DNA from: Linyphia triangularis
Taxonomy: Eukaryota; Arthropoda; Arachnida; Araneae; Linyphiidae
DNA length: 64,000 bases
Reading direction: 5' to 3'
Assembly (NCBI GenBank): GCA_963978545.1
Contig: OZ021724.1
Location: forward strand, 31,142,433-31,206,432
In this document: positions 10,279-22,493 of the stretch, piece after piece
How positions within the stretch are numbered: the stretch's first letter is position 1
Layout: each line of letters starts with the position of its first letter
The notes under the pieces: generated by a model
What the model saw: the letters and a program-made list of their open reading frames with translations, nothing else
What the model was told of the DNA's origin: nothing
Databases searched by the model: none
Program-made: the position numbers and the translations under genes

Positions 10279-12580
10279 GTGAGTAATTACTTTATTTTCA
10301 ATTATAAGTTTGCTTATATTTAAAATACGGATTTTCCTTAAATTACTTATTTGTCTAATTTTAACGGATTTTTTAAATGAAAACTTCTGGCTGTTGATAA
10401 GTTATAATGTTATATTGTACACTTTTATATTTCTTCGATGATTTTTTCAAAATTTATATTATGAAATAAATTGCGGTCTCTAAAGCTTCATTATAAATAT
10501 ATTTCACATTTGAAATATTTGCGTACTAAAAACCCAATTTTGTACAAAATAAGAGCTACCCCCTTTGATTTAATCTGGTAAAACAAGTTCTTGCATTTTT
10601 TAATTAACTATGAATAAGCAACAACTTGGTTGCTTTTTCGCACTTCTTGTAATGAAGGGTTTTTTTGTACTCAATTTTTTAGGACAAAATGATAGTTACC
10701 ACTTCTTTTCCAACTGCTGATTTAATGTTACTGTATTCTGTTTGGAAACAGAAATCAGCTGTTGAGTAATGTAAAATAAAAAGGTGTGGGAACTCTAAGT
10801 CGCGTTGTTACAGATGTTTTCCTTTTTTTTCTCGTGAGTGGGGAGATAGGAGGAGTCGCAAACCTGGTACTTGCATATAGCCATCCATTTATTGCATTCA
10901 TATGGATACAATAAACTAGTAAATTAACATATTTCTCTTAAAAGTGATTAATTATTTCATGTTTATTTAATGTATAAATGAACAGATTGTTTTATATTAT
11001 TAACACATATTATTAAAATGAAAAGAAGCCCGAAATTTTTTTGACATCGCTCCTTCTTCATCTCACTACCACTCGCATTTGTTTTCTTTGATATCAATCC
11101 GTTAACTTAGACACGGAACATGCAAGGGGTTCGTGATAAATTCCCAGATTCTGTTCAAATCTGCTTTTTAAATTAATTGACACTATTGCGATTGTAACAC
11201 ACGTTGATTGAGAAATCTTTTGTTTTTCTCCTCTCAAGATGCAAATGGAGAGAAGTTCCTCTTGAATGGTATACCCTTCCTTGCCCCTTCAAAATTTGCT
11301 CATCTTAAAATTAAATCAACAACTAGATGACTATCAATTAGACAGCTAAAATCCATTTATTGATTTAGAATATCTTGATAAAATATTAATTTGTGTATTA
11401 TCCCAATTACCTCTAATTTTAAAGGGGATATCCAAATGTAAGCTCATCATTTGCCAGATGTAGTATAGATTTGATTGGGTTTCTGAATCTTGAGATCTGA
11501 GGTTTGTCATTTAATCAGTGGCAATGATTAGGTGAAAAAAAAATCATTATAAAGGAGTTTGAATAGGAGGAGGGGGCAAGTTGCAAAATTTATATGATTT
11601 TGCCATCCAAATCACTCAAGTTTAAAAAAAAAGTCAAAGGCAGCTTTTTCCCCTAATCATCGTCACTGCATTTAATTTTGATTTTTTTTTTTTTAATGTT
11701 AGGGAAACAGATTTTTTTAAAGCACTGTTGTTACATTTTTGGAAATAACTGTAAATGCAAACTTTTCTGTTTCCAAACCAAAAAGAAATTTACTTTTGCA
11801 TTTTAAAATACATTTTGAAATTACTTCTTGACTCTTTCGCTGTCCAATTTCGATGTATTATGTACCTATTTACAAAACCATTAACTAATTTTATATTAAG
11901 GGAATTGAAATATATAAAATCAACAAATGTGAATACTGCCGCCTTTTCGAAAAGAACTGATTTGTTGACATAGTTGACAGCAGTATTAGTATTTGCAGAA
12001 GGTTGTAAGTAAAAAATATTTTAGTTTAAACCTTTATTTTTTAAAAATATTTTTCTTCTCACAATAAGCAATATAAAATCTATTATTAAATGATACACAG
12101 TTTATTTTTTCCTGTGAATTTTGTCCTTATCTCTCTCTCTTTTTTTTAATTTCATCAGCTAAGGATGCTATACAATGCTCCCATATGCACTTTTCTGGCA
12201 TTTCCCATGTTTGTTATTTTTAGGGATTGAGTGAAAAAATCGATTCTGTTTTGATTACATTTTGTCAAGTTCAAATAACGTGTCAGTTTGATTTTCCTAA
12301 TATAGGGTAAGCCAGTATAAATGGATAATTCTGTATTTCCAAACATCCTTAGCTAATACAAAATGTCCACATTCTACACTTACCTAACATATTTTGACTG
12401 TTAGCACTGACCTGTTTTCTGTCAGAATCTCTTGTTTGTTTTGCTTTTTTTTATTTTCCAAATAATGCATGTCTTATGGTCATTTGTTTCTTCCTTTTGA
12501 CTGAATTTATTTCTTGGGTACGATGCAAGCTTTACAAGTTTATTATTTAGTGGGTGATATAAAATTCAATTAAATTTGTT
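10279..12580. other. AT-rich non-coding stretch
   Basis: No gene or clear repeat boundary is seen. The 72-codon frame at 11,755 and the 63-codon minus frame at 12,155 lack supporting signals. Confidence 0.4.
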
Positions 12581-12589
12581 ACATAATTT

Positions 12590-12886
12590 ATGTTGATAAA
12601 TCGCTTAGTATTTTTGTTAAAATTGGGGAAGGAAAATATACTTCAAGAAAAAGGTACAAAAAATTGTACATGCCCGGCCACAGTTTTGTTCCTTAAAAAT
12701 GTACATAGTTGGCATGGTATGGGAGTTATGGTCTGCATTGATGAAGAACCACACAAATTTGACGTCTGGAATACACCCACAAACACTAAAGATCTTTTGT
12801 TGGATGAAGAAGATGATTGGCATTGGATGACTCGTAGTTACATGAAAACCATCGAGTATGCAAATAGTGTTATTTCATTTTTCTAA
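12590..12886 (+). CDS. hypothetical 98-residue protein or pseudogene exon
   Basis: The frame starts with ATG and ends in TAA. The residue mix looks coding-like, with Trp-rich and acidic motifs such as SWHGMGVMVCIDEE and LLLDEEDDWHWM. The stop codon overlaps an AATAAA signal (TAATAAAGG), so a transcript could end there. There is no signal peptide or membrane segment. I do not recognise the family. It could be a small gene, a terminal exon or a retro-pseudogene. Neighbouring DNA is AT-rich and gives no functional context. Confidence 0.3.
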   Translation: MLINRLVFLLKLGKENILQEKGTKNCTCPATVLFLKNVHSWHGMGVMVCIDEEPHKFDVWNTPTNTKDLLLDEEDDWHWMTRSYMKTIEYANSVISFF

Positions 12887-12936
12887 TAAAGGAGTCTTGA
12901 AATACCTGTTAATATATTTCAACACCATGTAGGAGA

Positions 12937-13410
12937 GCTGGGGGGGGGGGGGGGGGAGTGGTGCGTCTGTGGGATTGTTGATGAAATAGCCATTGCTAGG
13001 GTTGACACACCTCTTTCAAGTGTAACGTAAATACTTGAACTTGTTTGCTCAGCTTTGAAGTTGTGGATCGAAAACTAAACCATAGTTCTCACGAAAGAAC
13101 TTTTCCGTTTTTTTACTTGACTTTATGTTTAGTGTCAAATAAAGAAAAAAAAATATTCAAATATACAAATTAAAAAACAAACAGAGGCACTACACCTCTG
13201 GAAATCAGAGCATCTGTCCTGAAACTTATACACTTGTAGGAAGATTTTTTTTTTAAATGTATATAATGGTTAAATGACTTGAAATTGAAGTGAATTGATT
13301 ATGATAAGTAATAAAATTATTGTAGTAATGTTGTTGTACTGATATGATTTAATGAAAATATTCACATAAATATTTAGGGTAAGATCCTTCCTCTCCCCCC
13401 CCCCCCCCTT
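12937..13410. other. non-coding stretch with G and C homopolymer runs
   Basis: A G run of about 18 (about 12,939-12,957) and a C run of about 14 (about 13,395-13,408) bound otherwise AT-rich DNA. No gene is seen. Confidence 0.5.
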
Positions 13411-14224
13411 TCCCACACACACCAAGCAACATGCATGCTACTGTAAGTGAAACACTGATGTTATCGAAACTAGTTCAAGAGGGCTCAGTGGCGGCCCGTG
13501 GTCGAAAATATTAGTGCAGCCGGAAACATGCAACTTCCCAACAACCCCTCCCCCAACCACACACACATATTCCACAATCACATTTGAACTTCTTTTTTTT
13601 AAACTATCATTTTAAAAATCGAATTTTTTTTTGCACTTAAAAGTACATAATTATTAATTATGTTTCAATGAAAAAAAATTATTTTATTCAAAAATTAACT
13701 AATTAAAATTTAACTTGTTATAATTAACATATTTTTTAGCAGTAGTGACGGCTTGTACACTACAGCCAGTACAGCTGGGCTGCATCTAAATTTATTAGTT
13801 CTAATAAATAAAATGATATATTTTACATTATTAAAAACATTATTCTAAAATTAAAATTATATATTTTATAATTTTCTAAAATGAAGATCCAATTTTTATG
13901 ATAAGTGTAAAAAAATACGATAAATAACAAATTTGTTGCCTCAATACTCAATTCACAAGAAAAAACCCACTTCCTATCAACCTATATTGGCGATCTTCCC
14001 TCGAAGAGTCCTTGGAACAGAGTTTCGACTGCGACGCTGCCACCCGTTGGCAAGGTAACCGATAGAACCCAACAGCCCTCCACGAAATAAATAAGGTGTT
14101 TGCCAGTGAGCACTTTTCTATTTTCGGCAGATCTTGAGAATACAGTGAACTGATTGGTTGAAAATTAGTATGTGTAGGGCAAAGTGAGAGCGAACCTAAA
14201 AATCCCTTCAAACGGAATGTCATT

Positions 14225-14476
14225 TTGAAACAATGGAGCCCTATTATAATAGTGTGTGTTTTATTGGAAACACCATTTAAAAGATGGAAAGATGATAAAC
14301 ACGAACTAATTAAACAAGATAGACCAACATCAAAGTTGTCAATCCATAAAAAAAATCAGCATGATCGTTCGTTTAAAATTTCTTGGTATGAACTTTTCCC
14401 GTGGCTGTGTGGAAGCTTTTATTTACAAAAATTGTTATGTTGTCCGTGTTTCATTGTGCTGGATATAGTGGATTAA
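14225..14476 (+). pseudogene. hAT transposase N-terminal (TTF-type zinc finger) fragment
   Basis: The frame of 83 codons contains DRPTSKLSIHKKN and SWYELFPWLCGSF followed by LLCCPCF. This resembles the TTF-type / ZMYM-associated zinc-finger region at the N-terminus of one group of hAT transposases (typically R-x-F-x-x-SWY-x-x-FPWL-x-x, then CxxC). The rest of the transposase (catalytic RNase H-like domain and hATC dimerisation domain) is absent; the sequence turns into AT-rich DNA. It is a dead remnant that identifies the surrounding element as hAT. Confidence 0.6.
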
Positions 14477-14702
14477 ACAAAAAAGTAGCTCTGATTAGTA
14501 GATGCTTCAATACTTCATGCAATTATTCATCAAAGCAGTGTTGTTTTTTAGAGGCCAAAATGAGAGATTTTTTTTTTTTTAAATCAAAACTTTACAGAAT
14601 GGTTTGATTAATTGTTTTTATTTTATAATGTTATGATATAAATGTTAGTATTTTGTACAAATTGAAACGAAACTTCGATTTAAGCATTAAAGAATTTGCA
14701 TT

Positions 14703-14741
<39 letters not shown>

Positions 14742-15030
14742 ATGTAGTACATACTTGAAATATTGCAAAAATAGGTCAAATGTGTTTATAGTTTTTCTGC
14801 TTTAAAATAATCTCTAGATGGAATTTTTGAAAGGTAATGGTATCATCTAAAGACTAGATAGTTATTTTATTAGTTTGAAGTACTATTTTGTTCTGAAAAT
14901 AAATTTGAATATTTAAACTCGTTATCTAAAAAATCGTGTTTTTGGCTCGTAAAACTTCATTTAAACAGTGGTAACTGAAGTTTGATGTAATCTTTTTGAA
15001 AAATGATTTGAGAATTCAAATCTGCATTAA

Positions 15031-15740
15031 GGTACTTAACCAAATTATAAATTTAAAAAAATTGATTTTTTTTTTTTTTTTGCGTTTTCTCAATCCTTTC
15101 CAGGGTTTTACAGTCCAGAGATAGCAGATTAACAAATTAAAAAAAAAAATTTTTTAAAACTATTTAAAAAAAAAATAGCGAGTAAAAATTTTAAACTCGT
15201 TTTTCTCGAAAATATGTACTTTTTTTTAAATGGCCGACACTTAAATCTCCGAAACTACTAGGTCGATTTCAATGATTTTGGTCTTGTTTTGTTCGTTGAG
15301 ATGTTTTGTATGCCAATTCACCACATTTTGCCAAAAAAATTAACTATAACATTTTTTTTAGCAAAGGATAATGAAAAACAAGGGTGTTTTTTCAAATATC
15401 TGCCATTTTTTTATTTATTTTTTCATTTTTAGCATTTTGCGGTAAATTGTCACGTAAAGAACCTTTCTTTTGAAGATTCCGTTGTTTCTTTTTGTTTCAG
15501 ATTTATCAATCCTAAGGTTAACTGTCCGCTGTGGGACACCATTTATTTTAGGCCTCAACTTTGGGGCCTCTCGGATAGTTGTTAGAAAATGAAATTAGAA
15601 AAAATCAATTATTTTGGTATTCTATCAGCTTCAAGTAAAAGTTAAAAAAAAAAAAATCATTGTAATATCTTATACAGGACCTGAAAAAAAAATTATTGAA
15701 AATGTTGTATTTTCTTAGCTTTCCATGGTGGTCAAGTACC
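15031..15740. mobile_element. TTAA-flanked MITE (piggyBac-type), 710 bp
   Basis: The ends are GGTACTTAACCA and, reverse complemented, GGTACTTGACCA. Both sides are flanked by TTAA (15,027-15,030 and 15,741-15,744). The inverted relative of this locus at about 16,470 is uninterrupted with a single TTAA, giving an empty-site control inside the same window. There is no coding capacity. Confidence 0.8.
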
Positions 15741-16903
15741 TTAATTATTAGATGTTTTGAACCTCAGTCAAATTGATTGGAAAAGAAAATGAATTTTGCT
15801 AGATTTTTCAATGTATAAGTTTTTAGAAAAATTACGATTTTTTCTACTTTCAATGTTAGAAAAATTCTATTTAAAAGTTATGTATTCTAGAAACTAGCAT
15901 ATAGATTCATAAGATTAAGAATGATTTTATGAACAATTTCCAACCATAATTTCTTTTCTTGGCCCCATAAAACTCGAGTAATTGTTCAAAATATGCTAAT
16001 TATAACGAGTTAAATATGAATTAGTTAAATAATTTTTGGAAAAAAAAAAAATTCACGTTAATCGTCATTACTATTTATAAACTTTTAAGAGCAAAAAATC
16101 TGTTTTTTGAAATAATTAAAAAAAAAATAGTTCAAGTGATGATTATGGAAAGTGTGTGGTTGGGAGAAGCGAGGGGTTTTTGGGAAGTCGCATGTTTCCG
16201 GCTGTAATACTTTGGACCACGGGCCGCTACTGGTGATTACTCGAGTTTTATGGGGCCAAGAAAAGAAATTATGGTTGGAAATTGTTCATAATATCATTCT
16301 TAATGGTTATGAACTTCCATCTAGTTTCTAGAATATATAGTTTTTTAAAAGAATTTTTTTAACATTGAAAGTAGAAAAAATCTCAATTTTTCTAAAAACT
16401 TTTGGATTTAAAAATCGAGCAAAATTCCTTTTCTTTTCCAATCAGTTTGTTTGAGGTTCAAAACATCTAATAGTTAATACAAATTTTAATTCTCAAATCA
16501 TTTTTCAAAAAGATTTTATCAAGTTTCAGTTATCACTGTGTTATATTTCAAATTGAAGTTTCATGTCCCAAAAAACACAATTTTTTTAGATAATGAATTT
16601 AAAATATTCAAATTTATTTTCAGAACTAAATAGTACTTCAAACTAATAAAATAACTCTCCAGCCTTCAGATGATACCATTATCTTGCAAAAATTGCATCT
16701 AGAGATTATTTTAAAGCAGTAATTCTCAAGGGCAGCTGAAGTTGGAAAATCAATGATCCGGCTGCCTCGCTACATATTACGTGGAGGGAAGGCTCTATTG
16801 GATTCCATTGGTTACCATGGCAACGTCGCAGCCAAAACACGTTTCAGGAACGCATGGCTGCCTTTCGGAGGAAGATCACCTTGATTGGAAACTTTTTTTC
16901 CCT

Positions 16904-17432
16904 AGTGGCGACCTCAAATAACAGATAAAACTTCTGTGCATCGGAGTACTCTTTTGCACAGCGGTAAGGTATCTCTCTCGAGTTCCAATGGTCTTGGGAT
17001 CGAGCCCCGTCGCCCACAGCGAAAGCTGCATTCGCTTTATTGGTGACATCGGACTAAAACGAATCAAGCTGCCATCTATCGACACTTTCTGATTGGAGAA
17101 ACTTCATCGCAACAAGCGATCAAATACGCAACACTCGCAACAAGCGATCAGACACTACATCGCAACAAGCAATCACATACGCAACTCGCTTGCAACACCT
17201 CAACAAGCATCCCAAAAACATCCAACTCCGATCAGACGTTGATCAATAGCATCGCTTCTTCGTCACTGGGAGGAGGACCTGGGAGGCTGTGTGGCGACCT
17301 CAAATAACAGATAAAACATCTGTGCAATGGAGTACTCTTTTGCACAGCGTCTCTCTGCAAAGTATCTCTCTCGAGTTCCAATGGTCTTGGGATCGAGCCC
17401 CGTCGTCCACAGCGAAAGCTGCATACGCTTTA
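16904..17432 (+). mobile_element. TRIM: miniature LTR retrotransposon
   Basis: Two direct repeats of about 136-143 bp (16,904-17,039 and 17,290-17,432) share GTGGCGACCTCAAATAACAG and CTTGGGATCGAGCCCCGTCG. They flank about 250 bp. A primer-binding-like TGGTGACATCGG (17,041-17,052) follows the first repeat, and a purine tract (GGGAGGAGG...GGGAGG, 17,266-17,286) precedes the second. CCCT flanks both sides (16,900-16,903 and 17,433-17,436). The corresponding site in the inner hAT copy (about 13,955) lacks the insertion. It has no gag or pol. Repeats end in TA rather than CA. Confidence 0.65.
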
Positions 17433-17608
17433 CCCTCATGAATTGAGTATTGCGGCTAGAAGTTTGCTGTTTATCGGATTTTTTTCTACACTTACCATAG
17501 AAATTGGATCTTCATTTTAGAAAATATATAATTTTAGTGTTGGAGTAATAAATTTGAATGTAGTCTGTCTGTGCTGGCTGTAGTGCACAAGCCGCCACTG
17601 AGAGAGCT

Positions 17609-19490
17609 AAAAAATAACTGTTCTGCAAACAATTATGCAAACATTTTTCTTATTAAAATCCTCATATAAAATTTTTAGTTTCGTAAAATTTCTCCCTACA
17701 TACAGTGCTTATACAGCCCTTAGAAATCCTTAGAAACTGCTTTTTTTGTAAACTTCACAAGATTAAAGGTGGTCAAAAAGTTCTTAGAAACTTGTTTAAA
17801 ATGTCCTTAGAAATTTTAAGTTCCTAAGGGGCTCTTAAAAAATCTTGCAAAGGAAACAAAATGATGCGTACATGTATCGCCAAACCTAAATGTTTATGCA
17901 TTTAAATGATCTGTAAATGTATTACCAAGCCTAAATGTTTACTGTTTGTTATAGATGATAAATAATTTGAAGGTTTGTTATTTGGATGAGTTATCGCTGC
18001 TGTTTGGTGGTTTTTATCTGGTACCATCTAACGGAAGAGTACCGCTCTAGGATTTTAAATTAAATGACCCTTCAAAATATTTAATTTTTCAGCATCTTAA
18101 GCTAAAAAATTATTTGTTAGATCTCTCATAAGGAGTTAGCTTTCAAAAAGAATTTTGGTTCACACAAAATTTTTAAATTTCCTTGTGGGTTAGTGTTTAC
18201 TGTGACTATGTCTGAATCAGTGAGTTAGACAGTAGATATTTTTATGACTAATTTGCCAAGTAACTCATACAATAAAATTTCATTTTACTATTTGATGTAT
18301 TTATTTTTTTATTTTTAAATTTAATGTTACTATGTATATGGATAATGTATTGAAATAGCTAAAAGTATGCATTTTTTGTTCATATAACTATATTAATAAA
18401 TTGAAAGTTAAATAAACCCACCTTTTTACTAGTGGTTTTATAAAAGTTGTTAAGGGTAACCTTTGTGGGAGTTAACAAAATTTGAAAATTAAATGTGAAG
18501 TGAAGAAGTGATATGAATAACTGGAAGCAAAGGTTTAAAAATGTTCAAAAGAATAGAAATTTATTACATAACTATTTTTTACCATTTCATTAAGAAATCC
18601 TATTAAAAAAATCAAAGTTTGAACTTTATTAATCAACTTATACCCTCTAAATATACAATCTACAACTCCCTGAAAATAATCCTGCCTGCACCCATGAGTC
18701 AAAAGCTGTCATTCCAAAAAATAATCTTAAGCCAACAGTATAAAGACTACTTTGTTTATCTAACCGATAAACATTGATTGAAAAATTAAGCCTAGGATTT
18801 TACTAACGGTTTTCTCTGTTAGACGATTTTTGCTTTTGTGATGTCATTCTGTATTTGGTTTTCCTTTATTTTTGCTGTGTGGATTGTTGAAATTAATACT
18901 TTTCAAGTAATCTTTATTTCAAGAAGCCGTCCTGTTCTTATATTGTGCACTCTCGTATTCCATTTAGCGCTTTATATTTGAAAAAAAAGTTTTGCAATGC
19001 TATTTCATAGCTTTAACTTCTTGTTTACAGCCCACAATAATTCATAATCCGTAGGCTAATATCGAAATTAAACGTGTTAAACAATTTACTGCTAAATAAA
19101 GAATAATTCGTCAACTTAAATTCTGTATACAACTCAGAAGTTATTAGCTCAATTAAAGTGCCCTTTCTTGAATTACTAATTCTTACAATCACGAAATGAC
19201 AGTTTCAAGGTCTTCTCCCAAATGAGGTACGAACGTTAGGCAGTGACTCCTAAAGCATTTCCCATTTTAAGTTAGGACTACTGCCTGGAGTCTTTATATA
19301 TTAGCATGGTTTAACTCTTGACAGTTCTTGCACAGTGAAAAATACAAATAACAAGTCAAACTTCGATTTTATATAACATACATTGCTTCATAAAAAGAAA
19401 ATTTGGCTTATCTCGTGAAATGTAAAATGTCTTGCCATAATTTTAAGGTTCAATTTTATCAAGAAACCTTATTTTTTTTTTTTTTTTTTA
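17609..19490. other. AT-rich non-coding stretch
   Basis: No gene or repeat boundary is recognised. If the granulin gene starts far upstream, this is part of its first intron. Confidence 0.4.
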
Positions 19491-19494
19491 GAAT

Positions 19495-19582
19495 ATGTGG
19501 ATTTGGATTCTTCTTCTCAGTGTTCCTTTTGTTATAGAAGGCAAGAAAGCATGTCCAGGTGGAACTTTTACATGCCCAGATT
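19495..19582 (+). CDS. GRN: progranulin, coding exon 1 (signal peptide)
   Basis: A pyrimidine tract and AG (ending 19,492) lead into AATATG. The exon encodes a hydrophobic signal peptide (MWIWILLLSVPFVIEG) and the first two cysteines of granulin module 1 (ACPGG, FTCPD). It ends one base into a codon at a GTAAGT donor (19,583). The next exon at 24,175 supplies the other two bases, giving leucine and the in-frame motif CPDLSTCC. The closely preceding acceptor means the mRNA has at least one upstream untranslated exon. Confidence 0.85.
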
Positions 19583-19692
19583 GTAAGTGTTGCTTTTTTG
19601 TATGTAATACAGGATCTTAAACTTATTTTATTTACTTAAATGTTGCATTCCATTAACAAAATATCTCTAATGATTAAAGAGCTTGCGTTTGG

Positions 19693-20388
19693 TAGTAGTG
19701 GCTTGTGGGGTACAGCAAGTACAGCCGGGTTCCATCTAAATTATTAGTTTAAAATTTACTAATTGCCAGCCAACTTTGATTTTTATGTTACTAATTTTCT
19801 TAATTGTAGATTAAAATGGCAAATAAAGATGGAATTTCTATGATGGGTAAAAAAATCTTCCATAAATCACAAACTTGTTGTTCCATGCATAATTGAAGAA
19901 AAAAAACCTGTTGATATCAATTAAATCTGACGATTGTCGAGCGAGGTACAGCTACAGGAGTGAAGTTCCAAATAAGCTGCATCATTGCCATGGTAACAGC
20001 TGCTAGTATGGAATTTCCCTCTATGCTAAATGGATATGGCGTAGTAGCGACATGCAACCCATTACAAATTTTCCGACTCAGCTATACTTGTGAATTCGAT
20101 TAACTGATTGGCTCGTGTGGGCGGGAGAGAAACGAGCATTTCTTAGAATTTTTTCCACAAAATAGAAATAGTTTCCATGATAAGTTTACAAATGTGTTTC
20201 CTTGTTATTTAAGTTAATGCTAAAACTTATAATTGAACCATTTTGTAACATAGAGCCTCTTTATAAATAAGTTAAAATTTTGTTTTTTCTATTTTCTTTC
20301 TCATATCATTTCGTAAATATTGAAAGGAAACTTTGAGTAATTGGCTGCACTAACATATTTGACCATATTTGACCAGTGGTCGCCACTA
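19693..20388 (+). mobile_element. third copy of the 13.5 kb hAT family, short derivative
   Basis: The left end (TAGTAGTGGCTTGTGGGG, then GTACAGC) matches the transposase-side end at 13,740. The right end (GACCAGTGGTCGCCACTA) resembles the other end at 16,232. The interior shares scattered similarity (for example the GGCAACG/CCATGGTAACAG region) but no transposase. At about 700 bp it is a deletion derivative. No clear target duplication. Confidence 0.5.
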
Positions 20389-20897
20389 GTGTGCACACCC
20401 ACTAGAAAGTAACTTCCTGGTTGTAGGCAATTGAAGTTTGAATCCAAAGTAGTATTAGACCTCTTATTTTGGTGTTTATAGCCAGAATGTTAAAACTAAT
20501 TTTTTTTAAAGTTCTACTGCTGAAAAAATATCTCTTGTCCATCAGTTCCAAAATGTTCCACCAGATTGCAGTCCTTCAGTCTTAGCTATTAACACAGATT
20601 GGTGTTATTTACCATTTTTATATTTTCATCATTCATTTAAAAAGAATGACTAGTTTAGTTATAATTCTTATAAGGGACTTTAAAAAAAAAGCACAGGCAA
20701 AACGGCAATATACTTTTCGGTCATTCTTGCATATTCTTTCTTGTAAGTGAAACAGAGAAGAGGAGGAAAACAGTTGTTGATGAGCGATGCTCAAGGAAAG
20801 AGAACTCTGTGTTGAAGACATTCGTTTTTCAGCTCGTGTCATAATGAAGCTACAGCCTTTTTTTTTGTCATATGCGGACATATATATTTGTGCTTAT

Positions 20898-21292
20898 GGT
20901 TCCATGGTCACCACTACCCAAACACCAAATTTGAACATCTTAGGTTAATTTGTTTAAGAGTTATGCTGACCACGTACACACAGATAGACATTTTTTCTAC
21001 ACCACTTTTTTTTTAATTCGGGATGTTCCAAAAGGTGGAGAAATACAAAAAAAAATTAAATTTTGTTTTGACCAAAAACAATACTTTTATTACCCTATGT
21101 AAATGTATGGGTAATGAAAAGTAAAAATTAGATTTTTTTTTTTTTTTTTTTTTTTGTGCATTTCTACACTTTTTAGAATGTTTCAAGTTAAAAAAAGTGG
21201 AGTAAAAAAATTGTCTGTGTACACCATAACTCCCAAACGGATTGATCTACGATATTTAATTTTTAGATAGGGATTAGTGGTGGCCATGAAAA
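20898..21292. repeat. foldback repeat with arms of about 150 bp
   Basis: The left arm (from TTCCATGGTCACCACTA, through GTACACACAGATAGAC and TTTTCTACACCACTTTTTTT) is matched in reverse complement by the right arm (CACTTTTTAG...GTGGAGTAAAAAAATTGTC...TAGTGGTGGCCATGAAA). The loop includes a T run of about 24. The form is that of a MITE or foldback element; no target duplication was resolved. Confidence 0.65.
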
Positions 21293-22493
21293 TGTATGCA
21301 AAAAACCATATTCCAAAATATATGTGTCAGCATATGCCAAAAAAGGCTGTAAAGTCATTATGACATGATTTGATCAAAATCCCAGTCATATTGCATTTTA
21401 AGGTATTTTAAACTATCCCATCCACGAAATTCCCTTAAAAATTTGACAAAGGCCTAAAAAGTTGATCAATGAAAGTCTTTGGCATAGATTTCTCTTCCCT
21501 TAAGATCAAATACTGTTCTACCTCTGTGTGTTTCACTTACCCAAAAGAAATAATGTAATAGTTATCACCAAACATATCATCAATTTCATGGTGGTTTGTT
21601 TTTTGACCAAAGTAATAAATATAACCAAAAATATTGTCAAATAAACACTTTTTTAAATTAACAAAAATGGCAAATTACACCAATCCATGTCAAATTAAAA
21701 AGCAGAGACTAGTATTTTAATATAATTGAAAGTTGTGCAACATTTTACATCTATAGTTTTTGTTGATATACCTCAAATTATTTATGATAAGAGTTACACC
21801 TTTTATGTGCCTGTATTGATTGAAATTACATGCCTAAATAATTGACAGATTCATTTTAAAGCTTGCAACTTATGCATGTTAAATGAAAATGATCATGAAA
21901 ACAAAATATTTTTTGAATTTATTTTGTTTTTGCCATCTACCTTGTTTGGTTTCAAGATTGGCACCATAATAATAGATTATTATTTTCCTTTTAAAGCATG
22001 TTACAAATGTTCTCACAATCTGTTAAAGTGCATTTGTAAAGCAGATGTTATGGTGATTTTTAAATTGTATTTTTAAATTTAGCAGGGGTAATTAACTCCT
22101 AAATTTATGATTATTTACAGACTAAGGATGGTAGACATTTATGCTTTTTGAAGTAGCACTTGGCATCATTAAAAGTATTTTTAGTTTCATCCAAACTTGC
22201 AATAAACGTTGGATATAAATAAAATTCCAGAAGCAATTTGGATTATCTATAACCTATTGTTTTCTTTAATATTCAAATTGTGTGCCTTTGTATCTAGTAT
22301 GACCACTAAAACTGTCACTAACCTAGTCATATTAAATTGCTGATTTCTCATTGTTTTTGGTAATATTTAATTCACCAATAGCTAACTATAGCAATATGCA
22401 TTTTCTATTTTTTAATTTATTGTTTTAGCTTTCTCATGTCCTTGAAAATCTTCAAAATTACTTATTTTTCTCATCTTGATCAATACCCTAGTC

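Larger units (their letters stand above)
13740..16232 (+). mobile_element. inner, inverted copy of the same hAT family
   Basis: The left end (CAGTAGTGACGGCTTGTACA) matches the right end of the outer element. The right end (CCACGGGCCGCTACTG) matches the left end of the outer one. So this is the same family inserted in reverse orientation about 254 bp inside its relative. As a result, 13,486-13,735 is an inverted match of 15,985-16,232, and 14,790-15,985 is an inverted match of 16,233-16,735. It keeps a transposase zinc-finger fragment at 14,225 and a MITE at 15,031. The target duplication is not readable. Confidence 0.65.
13486..17600 (-). mobile_element. outer hAT element carrying nested insertions
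   Basis: The left end is CAGTGGCGGCCCGTGG; the right end, reverse complemented, is CAGTGGCGGCTTGTGCACTAC. The 8-bp flanks are AGAGGGCT (13,478-13,485) and AGAGAGCT (17,601-17,608), one mismatch, as expected for hAT. By comparison with the inner copy, its transposase end is on the right, so it lies on the minus strand. Its own sequence is about 13,486-13,739 plus 16,233-17,600, minus the TRIM. It lacks the transposase segment kept by the inner copy, so it is an internally deleted derivative. Confidence 0.72.

Noticed and set aside
14690..14745. Long T run as the poly-A tail of a retrotransposed gene
   Set aside because: It lies inside the inner hAT element, with no adjacent coding sequence or target duplication of a LINE-type insertion.
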